DNA of 61,542 nucleotides, taken from ZC4RG19 sp017577565. GTDB lineage: Bacteria; Actinomycetota; Acidimicrobiia; Acidimicrobiales; VFJN01. The stretch lies in contig VSCH01000017.1 in assembly GCA_047459075.1 (NCBI GenBank), forward strand, positions 1 to 61,542. The letters run 5' to 3'. Both the position numbers and the translations under genes were made by a program. Below, piece after piece: positions 1 to 9,406 of this stretch. The notes below the pieces were generated by a model. That model searched no databases. It was not told the DNA's origin and worked only from the letters and a program-made list of their open reading frames with translations. Position 1 is the stretch's first letter. Each line of letters starts with the position of its first letter.

Positions 1-1071
1 GATCGCCCGGGCGCTGACGTCGTCGGCGGCGTCGTCGGGGATGTTGCGCAGCGCTGCCTGCGCCACCTCGACCCGGCGGCGGACCGCGGCGAGCGCGCCC
101 GCCAGGCCGTCCGGCAGCGGGGCGGTCAGGCGCTGGTCGCGGTGGGGGCGGAGCGCGCCGGCGAGCACGCCGCCGGCGTCGACCACGCCGGTGACGGTGT
201 CGCCCGCCTCGGCGAGGAGGCCGCGCAGCATGCCGGCCAGGTGGGTGAAGCGACCGGCGCCGATCTCGACGCCGGTCGTGGCCGAGACGACGTCCTCGAG
301 CACGTGGGCCTCGTCGATGACGACGACGTCGTGCTCGGGGAGGATCGCCCCGCCGCTGGCGAGGTCGAGGCCGTAGAGGTGGAGGTTGACCACCACGACG
401 TCGGCCTCGGCCGCCCGGGCCCGGGCCGCCTCGGCGAAGCACCGGTCGCCCCGCGGGCACCGGGCCGCGCCGGGGCAGTCGCGGGAGGTGGTGCTGACCG
501 CGGCCCAGGTCGCCTCGCCGGGCTCGACCTCGAGCTCGGACCGGTCGCCGGTGCGGGTGGTCGCCGCCCACGCGGCGATGGCGGCGAGCTCCTCCGCGTC
601 GGCTCGCTCGGCGAGGCCGTCGAGGCGGAGCTGGTCGCCGGGGCGGGGACCACGTCCCGGGCGCCGGGGCGCCGCCACCGGCGTGCCGTCGGGGCCGTCG
701 TCGCCGGTGGCGGGCTGCAGCTCGGCGAGCCGCTGGACGCACACGTAGTTGGCCCGGCCCTTCAGCAGCGCCCACCGGAACCGCCGGCCGAGGTGGCGCT
801 CGAGGAAGGGCAGGTCCTTGGTGGCGAGCTGGTCCTGCAGCGCCCGGGTGGCCGTGGCCACCACGACCCGCTTGCCGGCGAGGATCGTGGGGACGAGGTA
901 GCCGAGGGTCTTGCCGGTGCCGGTCCCCGCCCGGACGACCAGGTGCCGCCCGGAGGCGACCGCCTCGGCCACGGCCTCGGCCATCCGGACCTGGCCCGGC
1001 CGGGCCTCGCCGCCGCCGGGCAGCGCCGCCACCACGCGGGCCAGCGCGTCGGCGACGGCGGAGCGGGTCAC
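1..1071 (-). CDS. DinG/XPD-like ATP-dependent DNA helicase, N-terminal part (runs off the left edge)
   Basis: Superfamily 2 helicase of the Rad3/XPD/DinG class, which unwinds DNA 5'-3' in repair. Seen: a Walker A (AGTGTGKT) near the N-terminus, cysteines typical of the XPD-family Fe-S domain (YVC, then DCPGAARC and CPRGDRC) and the DEAH box (VVIDEAHVLED). The helicase C-terminal domain lies beyond position 1, so the protein is cut by the window. I chose the GTG at 1071 because a TACGGT -10 box (1085-1080) lies 8 bases upstream, the leaderless pattern used throughout this window. A GTG at 1155, overlapping the stop of the upstream nuclease gene as GTGA, is the alternative and would add 28 Pro/Ala-rich residues. 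It is the last gene of a leftward repair cluster with AddA- and AddB-like genes. Family assignment is firm; exact substrate is not. Confidence 0.85.
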   Translation of the reverse strand, partial: MTRSAVADALARVVAALPGGGEARPGQVRMAEAVAEAVASGRHLVVRAGTGTGKTLGYLVPTILAGKRVVVATATRALQDQLATKDLPFLERHLGRRFRWALLKGRANYVCVQRLAELQPATGDDGPDGTPVAAPRRPGRGPRPGDQLRLDGLAERADAEELAAIAAWAATTRTGDRSELEVEPGEATWAAVSTTSRDCPGAARCPRGDRCFAEAARARAAEADVVVVNLHLYGLDLASGGAILPEHDVVVIDEAHVLEDVVSATTGVEIGAGRFTHLAGMLRGLLAEAGDTVTGVVDAGGVLAGALRPHRDQRLTAPLPDGLAGALAAVRRRVEVAQAALRNIPDDAADDVSARAI

Positions 1072-1151
1072 GCCGGGCGACCGTAGCCCGCCGGCCGGGG
1101 CGGCCGGTGGTGCCTCGACGGCCGGTGGGCGGTCGGGCGTTCGGGCGGCGG

Positions 1152-4100
1152 TCACGTGACGACGAGGGTGTCGTCGCCCTCGGCGGCGCGGCGCCGGACC
1201 TCGTCGACCGCCGCGGCCAGGTCGGGCAGGCGCCGCTCGACCGGGCCGGCCGGCGTGAGGAAGACGAACACCACCTCGGCGACCGGTTCGCCGGTGGCCT
1301 GGCCGACCGCCAGCGCGTAGGACGCGCCCTGCAGCCGGTAGCGGGCCACGAGGGGATCGAGGTCGACGTCGGGCCCGGTGGGGCCGGTCTTGTAGTCGAC
1401 GACGACGAGGCCGTCGGGCCGGCGGTAGACGAGGTCGACGTAGCCCTCCAGCGTCCGGCCGCCCGGCAGCGGCACCCCGACGTAGAGCTCCCGCCAGTGG
1501 GGGCTGGCCGCGGCCTCGACGACCGTGGGCGCCGCCAGCGCGGCCCGCACCAGCGCAGCGATGTGGTCCTCGTGGCCCAGGACGCCCTCGGCGGCGGCCT
1601 GGGCGGCCACGGCGGCGTCGATCGCGGCGTCGGGCGCGCTCCCCAGGTCGACGGTCTGGAGGACGCCGTGGACGGCCCGGCCGATCGCGGACCCGTAGCG
1701 GCCCTTCTGCCAGGCGGGCAGGTCGAGGTCGCGGGGCCGCTTGTGGAGGCCGGGGTCGGCGACGGCATCGGGCCGGCCGTCGTCGGTGAGGGCGGTGGCC
1801 GCGAGCGTGCGGGGCCGTGCGCCGGCGGCGATGGCGGTGTCCCGCTGGCGCCGCCACTCCTCGAACGGCGGCAGGTCGGCCGGGTCCGGTGCGGCCGGAC
1901 CGGGCGCGGGTGTCGGGGTCCCGTCGTCCCCGGGCGCGCCGCCGGTCGCTGCGGCGCCATCGTCGTCGGTCCGGTCGGTGGGCGCGCCGATGGCGGGCAG
2001 CGCCTCGATCCGGTCCGCCAGCGCCCGGGCCAGCAGCTCGGCGATGGTGAGCTTGGCGGCCGCGTCGGGCTCGCTCTTGCGGGCCTTGCGGTGGAGCGAG
2101 AGGACCAGGTGGTCCTGGGCCCGGGTGCAGGCCACGTAGAGCAGGCGGACCCGCTCGTCGTGGGACATCTGCTCGTCGATGGGCTTCCAGTCCTCGAACG
2201 CGGCGGTCTTCACCGCTCGGCCCACCCGGATGACGCACTCCTGACCGGGCGGCCACGCGACCTCGACGCCGGCCGACCGGCGCTGGGGCTGGGTGGAGAG
2301 GCCCGAGACGATCGTGATGGGGAACTGCAGGCCCTTGGCCGCGTGGATCGTCATGATCCGGACGGCGTCGTCGTCGGTCTCGGGCAGCACCGCCTCGGAC
2401 ACCCGGCTGCCCTCGGCCGTCTGCTGGCGCACCCAGGCGAGGTACTGGCGCAGCGTGCCGTGGGTGGCGTCGGTCCACGCCCGGGCCTGGTCGACCACGA
2501 ACCGCACCCGCCGCCACAGGTCGCGGGGGCGGCCGTCGGCCCACCCCAGCTCGAGCACCCGCCGGTCGCGCACGACCCGGTCGACCAGCTCGCTCGGCGC
2601 GAGCCACCGGCGCGCCCGGTGCATCTCGTGGAGGTAGGCGAGGCCCGCGCACACCGGGTCGTCGGCCGGGGCGCCGGCGGGGAGGGGGAGCGAGTGGTCG
2701 AACCGGCCGCCGAGCTCGTGGCGGAAGCGGAACAGGTCGTCGTCGCCGCAGGCGAACAGCGGCGAGCGCAGGGCGGAGACGGTGGCCAGCTCGTCGCTGG
2801 GGTCGTCGATGGCCTGGAGGGTCAGCAGCAGGTCGCGCACCAGCCGGCTGGCGTAGACGAGGGAGGCCGACTCGGTGCGGTAGGAGATGCCGGCCTCGGT
2901 GAGGGCGTCCTCCAGGGCCGGCAGCGACGTGCGGGTGGGGACGAGGATCGTGATGTCGCCGGCCCGGGCCGGTTGCCAGTCGGGGACCGGTCCGCCGTTG
3001 CTCCGGTCGACGAGCCACCCCTCCTCGAGCGCGGTGCGCACCACCGCGGCGACGTCGGCGGCCTCCCGCCGCCGGACCTCGTCGGCGCTGGGGTCGTCCT
3101 CGTGGCAGGCGACGCCGAGCAGCGCCACCGGCGGCCCGGCCGGGGCGTCGCCCCGCACCGCCGCGAACGGCTCGTACGCCGGCTGCGACGGCACGCCGTC
3201 GTGCCGCTGCTCGACCATGAGGGTCCCGAAGACCTCGTTGACGAGCTCGACGATCGATCGGCCGGTCCGGAAGTTGGTGGTCAGCGAGACGCGCCGGCCG
3301 CCGTCGCCGAACCGCTCGGCCGCCCGCAGGAACAGCGAGATGTCGGCCCGCCGGAACCGGTAGATCGACTGCTTGGGGTCGCCGACGAAGAACAGGTGGC
3401 CCTCGCGCGTGGCGACCTCGTGCCACTGGGCGCCGGGCTCGACGTGGTCGGTGCTGGCGATCAGGACGGCGAGGTCGACCTGGATGGGGTCGGTGTCCTG
3501 GAACTCGTCGATGAGGAGGTGGCGGTAGCGGCGGTGGAGGGCGCGGCGGACCGCGGGGCCGTGGGTGGGGTCGCGCAGCACGTGGCGGGCGAGCACCAGC
3601 AGGTCGTGGAACTCGAGCTCGCCGGCGTCGCGCCGCTCGGCGGCGGCCTCGAGGGTGAACCGGCGCAGCTCGACCGCCAACCGGCGCACGGCCTCGTGGG
3701 CGATGCGGTCGCGCAGCGCGTCGAGCTTCGCCTGCAGGTCGGTGTAGCGCTGCTTCAGCTCGCCGAGCTCGCAGGTGGGCCAGTTGCCCTTCTGCCCGTT
3801 GGGCTTGCGCCTCGGTCGCCCGGCCTCCTCGCGGAGGAGCGCGAGGCGGGCGACGTCGTCGGGGGCCTGCCGCACCCGCCGGGCCCACACCTCGAACCGG
3901 CCGAGCTGGTCGTAGAACCTGTCGCTCTCGTCGACGCAGTGGTCGCGCATGGCGACCAGGGCGTCGACCTCGTCGAGCAGCGCGGCCAGCTCGTGGTCCC
4001 ACGGCGCGACGTCGACGGGCACCGCCGGGGCGTGGTCCTCGACGAGGTCCCAGTTGTCGTTGAAGGCCTGGGCGACGAGCCGCAGGTGGTCGACGCGCAC

Positions 4101-4625
4101 CCCGGCGGCGGTGGCGTGGAGCAGGGCCCGCTCGACCGACCGGTCGTCGAGCAGGCGGTCGAGGAAGCGGCTCCAGCGCTCGTCGAAGGCGACGGCGGAC
4201 GCGACCTCGTCCAGCACCTCGATGCGGGGCGGCAGCCCGGCCTCGACCGGGTGCTCGGTGAGGATGCGCTGGGCGAAGCTGTGCAGCGTGCCGATCGCCG
4301 CGCTGTCGAGGTCGGCGAGCGCCGTGCGGCACCGGGCGGCGCGCCCGCCGTCGCCGGCGCGGACGGCGTCGTCCAGCTCGTCCTCGAGCCGCCGCCGGAC
4401 GCGGTCCCGCAGCTCGGTCGCGGCCTTCTCGGTGAAGGTGATGGCGGCGATGGCGTCGAGGCCCGCGGTGCCCGTCGTGACCAGCCGCACGATGCGGTCG
4501 ACGAGCGCGCGGGTCTTGCCGGCGCCGGCGCCCGCCTGGACGAACAGCGTCCGGTCGAGCTCGCCGACGATGCGGTCGCGGGCCGCCTGGTCGGGCGGCG
4601 GGGCGGGGGCCGTGGTGGCGGTCAC
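1152..4625 (-). CDS. addA: AddA-like UvrD/RecB helicase-nuclease
   Basis: Helicase-nuclease subunit that processes DNA double-strand ends for homologous recombination. The 1157-residue protein has the superfamily 1A helicase motifs in order: Walker A AGAGAGKT at residues 31-38, motif Ia ITFTEKAA, motif II LLIDEFQDTD, motif III VGDPKQSIYRFR and later MTIHAAKGLQFP and LLYVACTRAQD. A RecB-type PD-(D/E)XK nuclease closes the C-terminus (GYVDLVYR followed by VVVDYKTG). It starts at GTG 4625, overlapping the stop of the upstream AddB-like gene by four bases (GTGA), so the two are very probably translationally coupled. Mycobacterial AdnAB has motors in both subunits; here only this subunit has an intact motor, so AddAB is the better comparison. 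The exact orthology (AddA versus other actinobacterial UvrD-nuclease fusions) is inference. Confidence 0.85.
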   Translation of the reverse strand: MTATTAPAPPPDQAARDRIVGELDRTLFVQAGAGAGKTRALVDRIVRLVTTGTAGLDAIAAITFTEKAATELRDRVRRRLEDELDDAVRAGDGGRAARCRTALADLDSAAIGTLHSFAQRILTEHPVEAGLPPRIEVLDEVASAVAFDERWSRFLDRLLDDRSVERALLHATAAGVRVDHLRLVAQAFNDNWDLVEDHAPAVPVDVAPWDHELAALLDEVDALVAMRDHCVDESDRFYDQLGRFEVWARRVRQAPDDVARLALLREEAGRPRRKPNGQKGNWPTCELGELKQRYTDLQAKLDALRDRIAHEAVRRLAVELRRFTLEAAAERRDAGELEFHDLLVLARHVLRDPTHGPAVRRALHRRYRHLLIDEFQDTDPIQVDLAVLIASTDHVEPGAQWHEVATREGHLFFVGDPKQSIYRFRRADISLFLRAAERFGDGGRRVSLTTNFRTGRSIVELVNEVFGTLMVEQRHDGVPSQPAYEPFAAVRGDAPAGPPVALLGVACHEDDPSADEVRRREAADVAAVVRTALEEGWLVDRSNGGPVPDWQPARAGDITILVPTRTSLPALEDALTEAGISYRTESASLVYASRLVRDLLLTLQAIDDPSDELATVSALRSPLFACGDDDLFRFRHELGGRFDHSLPLPAGAPADDPVCAGLAYLHEMHRARRWLAPSELVDRVVRDRRVLELGWADGRPRDLWRRVRFVVDQARAWTDATHGTLRQYLAWVRQQTAEGSRVSEAVLPETDDDAVRIMTIHAAKGLQFPITIVSGLSTQPQRRSAGVEVAWPPGQECVIRVGRAVKTAAFEDWKPIDEQMSHDERVRLLYVACTRAQDHLVLSLHRKARKSEPDAAAKLTIAELLARALADRIEALPAIGAPTDRTDDDGAAATGGAPGDDGTPTPAPGPAAPDPADLPPFEEWRRQRDTAIAAGARPRTLAATALTDDGRPDAVADPGLHKRPRDLDLPAWQKGRYGSAIGRAVHGVLQTVDLGSAPDAAIDAAVAAQAAAEGVLGHEDHIAALVRAALAAPTVVEAAASPHWRELYVGVPLPGGRTLEGYVDLVYRRPDGLVVVDYKTGPTGPDVDLDPLVARYRLQGASYALAVGQATGEPVAEVVFVFLTPAGPVERRLPDLAAAVDEVRRRAAEGDDTLVVT

Positions 4626-7600
4626 GCCGCCTCCTCGTCGGTGCGGGGCTCGGCCAGCTCCGCGTAGAGCGCGACCGCCGGGTCGTCGCGCTTGCGCTCC
4701 CAGGCGCGGCGCAGGTCGGCCACACCCATGCCGTCGGGGTCGCAGTAGGCGCAGGCCATCGAGCGCAGCCAGGTCTCGACCGGGTGGTGGGGGAACACGC
4801 CCCGCTCGATGCCGGTGACCACCGTGCCGATCGTGCGGGTGACCCGGGCGAGCACGTCGTCGTCCACCGGGTAGCCGACCCGGGCGAACCCGGCGCGGTC
4901 GGACACGAACCAGTACTCGGCGGTGACCGGCACGTCGGGGCGGCCGGTCATCGCCCGGGCGGCCAGCGCGTAGACCGGCAGCTGCAGGCGGGTGCCGCCG
5001 CTGTCGGGGTCGTCGGCCGAGAGGCCCTGGTAGTCGCGGGCGCTGCCCGTCTTGTAGTCGAGGACGACGAGGCGGCCGTCGGCGCCCTCGTCGACGCGGT
5101 CGATCGAGCCCCGGAAGCGGAGGACCCGGCCGTCGTCGAGGGGCAGCTCGACCGGGGGCGCCCCGTCGTCGAAGCCGAACTCGTGCTCGGCGGCCAGCGG
5201 CCGGGCGCCGGCCTCCCGCCGGCGGACGTCGTCCTCGGCGAGGAAGCGGTCGGCGAGGGCGACGACGGCGGCCCGGTCCCGCCGCCAGAAGACGGGCCGG
5301 CCGGTGAGGCCCCGGGCCTCGTACTCGTCGCACACCTCCTCGGCGATCTCGCGGATGCGGGCGTGGTCGGCGGCCGACCACGGCTCACCGGGCCCGGGCC
5401 GCCGCTCGGGCGGCCGGGCCAGCACCTCGCGCACGAAGCGCTCGAGGATCTCGTGGACGAGGCTGCCCCGCACGAGCGCCGGCATCTCCAGCTGCTGCTC
5501 GGGGTCCTCGACCGGGCGCACCTCGAGCAGGCGCTCGGCGAAGTAGGCGAACGGGCACCGGGCCCAGGCCTCGAGCCGGGTGGCGGACACGACGGTGTCG
5601 ACGGGGGAGGGGACCGCCACGCCGGCGAGGTTGCCGTCGAAGCGGGTGAACGACCGGCCGAGCCGGGCCCGGACGACCTCGGCCCCCGCCCGTGTCCGCT
5701 CGTCGGCCACGTCGGGACCCTGCCGGAGCCGGTGCTCCTGGTCGGTGGCGGGGAAGGCGCAGTGGCGCACCCCGTGGGCGAACGACGGGACGTGCTCGAT
5801 CCACGGGGCCTGCCAGCGGTCGAGCTCGTCGGCGGGGAGGCGCCGCCCGGCGAGCGCCGCGGCGACGTCGCCCAGCCAGCGCGACGGCACCCGTTGGCTG
5901 CTGGCCCGCAGGTCGCCCCGGGGCACGCACAGGACGTGGCGGTCGGCGGAGGCCAGGGCCGCGAGCACCCGGCGGTGGTCGCGGCCGACCCGGGCGCGGC
6001 GGAGCTCGAGCTGGCCGCCCGCGGCGCGCCGGTCGGCGTCGGCGAGGAGGGCGTCGTCGCGCACCGGCGCCGGCAGCGTGCCCTCGGCCATGCCCAGCAC
6101 GACGACGAGGTCGAGGTCGAGGCCCACCGCGAACGACAGCGGTCCGACGAAGACACCCTCGCCGAAGCGGCCGACGCGGCCGAGGTCGGCCTCGAGCTCC
6201 AGCTCGAGCGTCCGGCGGAACACGTCGAGCGGCGCCGGGTCGGCGATGCGGTCGAGCCCGGCCAGCCGGTCGAGGGCGGCGTCGATCTTCTCGGCCGCCC
6301 GCACCTCGTCGGCCGGCCAGCCCTCGCCGTCCCGCCAGTGGCCCGCGAGCCGCTCGACGAGGTCGCGCAGCCACGCCACCCGCTCGGCCCAAGGTGCCGG
6401 CCGGGCGCGGGCCTCGGCGAGGCTGTCGACGAGGTCGAGGACGAGCGCCCGCAGCCCCCGGGCGCGCTCGGCCTGCCGCCGGGCCGCGGCGATGGCGGCG
6501 GCGTCGCGCTCGTCGGCGCGGGCGGCCAGCTCGTCGGCCTCGCGCTCGTACTCCCGGGCGGCGCGGGCCAGCAGCGTGTCCCACTGGGCGCGGCCCGCGA
6601 CGACGCCCGCCCGCCGGGAGATGCGCTCCCAGGCGGCGGCGAGGCTGCCGCCGCGGGCGTCGGCGCCGCGGGCCAGCAGGCCGAGCACGTCGGACCGCCG
6701 GAAGTCGTGGTCGGGCAGCGCCAGCAGCCCGAGGACGGTCTGGCCCAGCACGCTGGCGGCGAGCGGCCGGACCGCGGCCCCGTTGCGGGGGATGCCGGCC
6801 GCGGCGAGGTGCTCGTGGACGAGGCGGGCGTACGGCGTGGGCGAGCCGTAGAGCAGGGCGATGCGCTCGAGCGGCGTGCCGGCCCGCACGGCGTCGACGA
6901 CCCGGCGGACCGCGGCTCGCACCTCGTCGTCGGCGTCGGAGGCGGTGACGATGCGGGTGCCCTCGACCGACACCGGCAACGGCGGCAGGGTGCCGTCGCC
7001 GGTCGCGCCGTTCGCGCCCTCGGGGGCGGGGCGCAGCGGGACGGGCAGCGGGACGCCCATGCGCTGCAGCGAGCGGGCGACGCCGTCGTCGGCGTCGGGC
7101 CGGCCCGTGACGCCGACGACGACGGTGGTGGGCAGGTGCGCGGCGAGGGCGGCGAGCAGCTCGGCCTGGCGGCGGAGCAGGTCCTGCGGCAGGTGGACGA
7201 CGAGCCGGCCGAGCTCGCGCCCCACCTCGTCGCCGTCGGCGGCCACCCGCGCCACCGCCGCGGCGGTGAGGTCGGACTCGTCGTACCAGTCGGTCGCGAG
7301 CACCGCCCGGGCCCGGCGGTAGACGCCGACGACCGAGCGGGCCCGCGGGCTGGCGGCCGCCAGCGCGTCGAGGGCGTCGTCGGTGAGGTCGGACAGCTCG
7401 GCGAAGGAGGCCACGAGCGCCCGCTCGGTGGCCGGGTGCCCGGCCACCGGGGCGAACATGCCCGGCTCCTCGTCGAGCGCCCGGCGGACGGCCGCGGCGA
7501 TGACCGGGGTGGACACCGGCCGTCGCCCCTGGGCGGCGAGGACCGGTGCGGCCAGCAGCTCGGCCAGCCGGAAGACGGTGAGGAAGGTGACCGCGGCGAC

Positions 7601-7795
7601 GCCGGTGCCGCCGTCGGTGACCGGGCCGAGCGACCCGGCGGCCAGCAGGCGCCGCGCGGTGACCCCGACGTGGTTGCTGGGCACGACGACCGTGACCGGG
7701 GCGAGCGCGTCACCGCCCTTGGCCTGCGCGACGGCCCGCTGCAGGGCCTGGAGGGCCGGGCGGCCGTAGGGGGTGGTGACGACCTCGACGGGCAC
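4622..7795 (-). CDS. addB: AddB-like PD-(D/E)XK nuclease with degenerate helicase fold
   Basis: Second subunit of an AddAB-like double-strand-break resection complex. The N-terminus (VTVVVPSNH) has the position but not the sequence of a Walker A motif, as expected for the inactivated helicase fold of AddB-type proteins. The C-terminal third carries a RecB-family nuclease: LVHEIL, EHEFGF, GSIDRVDE and VVLDYKTG. Cysteines expected to hold the AddB Fe-S cluster are present at ARCPFAYF and CAYC, but the usual fourth cysteine a few residues after CAYC is absent. The start chosen is GTG 7795, with TAGCCT at 7808-7803 seven bases upstream (leaderless). An ATG at 7828 is in frame but lies upstream of that -10 box. 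Gives 1057 residues. The GTGA overlap with the AddA-like gene supports a joint complex. Confidence 0.8.
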   Translation of the reverse strand: MPVEVVTTPYGRPALQALQRAVAQAKGGDALAPVTVVVPSNHVGVTARRLLAAGSLGPVTDGGTGVAAVTFLTVFRLAELLAAPVLAAQGRRPVSTPVIAAAVRRALDEEPGMFAPVAGHPATERALVASFAELSDLTDDALDALAAASPRARSVVGVYRRARAVLATDWYDESDLTAAAVARVAADGDEVGRELGRLVVHLPQDLLRRQAELLAALAAHLPTTVVVGVTGRPDADDGVARSLQRMGVPLPVPLRPAPEGANGATGDGTLPPLPVSVEGTRIVTASDADDEVRAAVRRVVDAVRAGTPLERIALLYGSPTPYARLVHEHLAAAGIPRNGAAVRPLAASVLGQTVLGLLALPDHDFRRSDVLGLLARGADARGGSLAAAWERISRRAGVVAGRAQWDTLLARAAREYEREADELAARADERDAAAIAAARRQAERARGLRALVLDLVDSLAEARARPAPWAERVAWLRDLVERLAGHWRDGEGWPADEVRAAEKIDAALDRLAGLDRIADPAPLDVFRRTLELELEADLGRVGRFGEGVFVGPLSFAVGLDLDLVVVLGMAEGTLPAPVRDDALLADADRRAAGGQLELRRARVGRDHRRVLAALASADRHVLCVPRGDLRASSQRVPSRWLGDVAAALAGRRLPADELDRWQAPWIEHVPSFAHGVRHCAFPATDQEHRLRQGPDVADERTRAGAEVVRARLGRSFTRFDGNLAGVAVPSPVDTVVSATRLEAWARCPFAYFAERLLEVRPVEDPEQQLEMPALVRGSLVHEILERFVREVLARPPERRPGPGEPWSAADHARIREIAEEVCDEYEARGLTGRPVFWRRDRAAVVALADRFLAEDDVRRREAGARPLAAEHEFGFDDGAPPVELPLDDGRVLRFRGSIDRVDEGADGRLVVLDYKTGSARDYQGLSADDPDSGGTRLQLPVYALAARAMTGRPDVPVTAEYWFVSDRAGFARVGYPVDDDVLARVTRTIGTVVTGIERGVFPHHPVETWLRSMACAYCDPDGMGVADLRRAWERKRDDPAVALYAELAEPRTDEEAA

Positions 7796-7893
7796 GTCCG
7801 CCAGGCTAGGCAGGCGGTGTGACACCATCGGTGACCCGCCCGGCGGTGGCCGGGACTCCCGCCGCACCCACGACGAGCGGATAGTTTGCCCAG

Positions 7894-8646
7894 GTGATCC
7901 CCGACGGCATCGACCCGCAACGCATCCCCACCCACATCGCCTGCGTGATGGACGGCAACGGGCGCTGGGCCCAGCGCCGTGGCCTGCCCCGCACCGAGGG
8001 CCACGCCGCGGGCGAGGCCGCGCTGTTCGACGCGGTCGAGGGCGCCCTCGAGCTGGGCGTCAGCTGGTTGACCGCCTGGGCGTTCTCGACCGAGAACTGG
8101 CGGCGGCCCCGCGACGAGGTCCGGTTCCTCATGGGGTTCAACGAGTCGCTGCTGGTGCGGCGGCGGGACGAGCTGCACGAGCGGAACGTCCGCGTGCGGT
8201 TCATCGGCCGGCGCGACTGGCGCGTCCCCCGGCGGGTCCTGCGGCGCATGGACGAGACCGTCGAGCTCACGCAGCACAACACCGGCATGACGCTGACGAT
8301 GGCGTTCAACTACGGCGGCCGGGCCGAGCTCGTCGACGCCATCAAGAAGATGGTCGCCGCCGGCGTCCCGCCGGAGAAGATCACCGAGCGCCGGGTGCGC
8401 GACTTCCTCTACGCGCCCGACATGCCCGACCCCGACCTCGTCGTGCGGACCTCGGGCGAGTACCGCATCTCGAACTTCATGCTGTGGGAGCTCGCCTACA
8501 GCGAGCTGGTGTTCACCGACGTGCTGTGGCCCGACTTCCGCCGGGAGCACTTGTTCGACGCGGTCCGCGAGTACCAGCGCCGGGAACGCCGCTTCGGTGG
8601 CGTGACGGCGGTGCAGGGGACGGGGGCGGAGACGGGGACGGGGTGA
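7894..8646 (+). CDS. uppS: Isoprenyl transferase (cis-prenyl, undecaprenyl-PP synthase family)
   Basis: Condenses isopentenyl diphosphate onto an allylic diphosphate to make the cis-polyprenyl carrier for cell-wall synthesis. The 250-residue protein has the family's hallmark N-terminal MDGNGRWA with the catalytic Asp at residue 20, then AFSTENWRRP, the diphosphate-binding RTSGE and the C-terminal ISNFMLWELAY and DVLWPDF. Some actinobacteria have two paralogues, one making short Z-products; the sequence alone does not say which this is. The GTG at 7894 follows TAGTTT (7882-7887) by six bases with no ribosome-binding site, so the mRNA is probably leaderless. recO starts seven bases after its stop, a neighbourhood (uppS-recO) common in actinobacteria. 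Confidence 0.93.
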   Translation: MIPDGIDPQRIPTHIACVMDGNGRWAQRRGLPRTEGHAAGEAALFDAVEGALELGVSWLTAWAFSTENWRRPRDEVRFLMGFNESLLVRRRDELHERNVRVRFIGRRDWRVPRRVLRRMDETVELTQHNTGMTLTMAFNYGGRAELVDAIKKMVAAGVPPEKITERRVRDFLYAPDMPDPDLVVRTSGEYRISNFMLWELAYSELVFTDVLWPDFRREHLFDAVREYQRRERRFGGVTAVQGTGAETGTG

Positions 8647-8653
8647 GGCGCGC

Positions 8654-9373
8654 GTGGCGCTGTACCGCGACCGCGGGGTGGTGCTGCGCACCTACCGGCT
8701 CGGCGAGGCCGATCGGATCGTCGTGCTGCTCACCCGCGGTCACGGGAAGGTGCGGGCGGTGGCCAAGGGCGTGCGCCGCACCAAGAGCCGCTTCGGCGCC
8801 CGCCTCGAGCCGCCCGGGCACGTCGAGCTCCTCCTCTACGAGGGGCGGGGCGAGCTCGACGTCGTGTCGCAGGCCGAGTCGGTCGACCACCTGCGCCCGC
8901 TGCGCGAGGACCTCGACCGCCTGAGCCGGGCCATGGCCGTGCTCGAGGCCGCCGACCAGCTGGCGCTGGAGCGCGAGCCCAACCCCCGGCTCTACGAGAT
9001 GCTCGTCGGCGCGCTGCGCACGCTGGCCGACACCGACGCCCCGCTGGTCGTGGCCGGCTTCCTGCTGAAGGCGCTGGCGCTGGAGGGGTTCCGGCCCCAG
9101 GTCGAGTCGTGCGTCGTGTGCGGCGCGAGCGAGCCCCTCGTGTCCTGGGTGATGGAGGAGGGCGGCCTGCGCTGCAGCGCCCACCGTCAGGGGACGGCGG
9201 TGAGCCCCGAGGCGGTGGGCGTGCTGCAGGACGTGCTGGGCGGCCGGCTCGGCGCCGCGCTCGGCGAGCGCCGGGGCCCCGTGGTGTCGGAGGTCGACCA
9301 CCTGGCCGTGCGAGCCTTCGAGCACCACGTCGAGCGGCGCCTGCGGTCGATCAGCGCCCTCCACCGCGCCTGA
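8654..9373 (+). CDS. recO: DNA repair protein RecO
   Basis: Loads RecA onto SSB-coated single-stranded DNA together with RecR, in gap repair. The 239-residue protein begins with the RecO OB-fold signature (LYRDRGVVLRTYRLGEADRIV, in two short blocks) and the basic KGVRRTKSRFG stretch. The zinc-ribbon region reads CVVCG, then GGLRCSAHR, so the last ligand is a His rather than Cys, a variation seen in other actinobacterial RecO proteins. GTG start, seven bases after the uppS stop, so it is co-transcribed with uppS. Ends convergently with the RDD-family gene. Confidence 0.93.
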   Translation: MALYRDRGVVLRTYRLGEADRIVVLLTRGHGKVRAVAKGVRRTKSRFGARLEPPGHVELLLYEGRGELDVVSQAESVDHLRPLREDLDRLSRAMAVLEAADQLALEREPNPRLYEMLVGALRTLADTDAPLVVAGFLLKALALEGFRPQVESCVVCGASEPLVSWVMEEGGLRCSAHRQGTAVSPEAVGVLQDVLGGRLGAALGERRGPVVSEVDHLAVRAFEHHVERRLRSISALHRA

Positions 9374-9396
9374 CCGGCCGCTGCGGCCCCGGCCGG
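9374..9396. terminator. Inverted repeat between convergent genes, possible bidirectional terminator
   Basis: Six-base arms CCGGCC and GGCCGG around an 11-base loop lie just after the recO stop and before the stop of the opposite-strand RDD gene. There is no T tract, which is normal for actinobacteria. Function is inferred from position only. Confidence 0.35.
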
Positions 9397-9406
9397 GTGC
9401 CGCGGC

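Noticed and set aside
1107..4667. Long open frame on the plus strand
   Set aside because: It is antisense to the AddA-like gene; composition is a typical GC-rich shadow with no domain signal, while the opposite strand has all helicase motifs.
4784..7822. Long open frame on the plus strand
   Set aside because: Antisense shadow of the AddB-like gene, with repeated Gly/Ala/Arg/Asp/Val residues and no recognisable motif.
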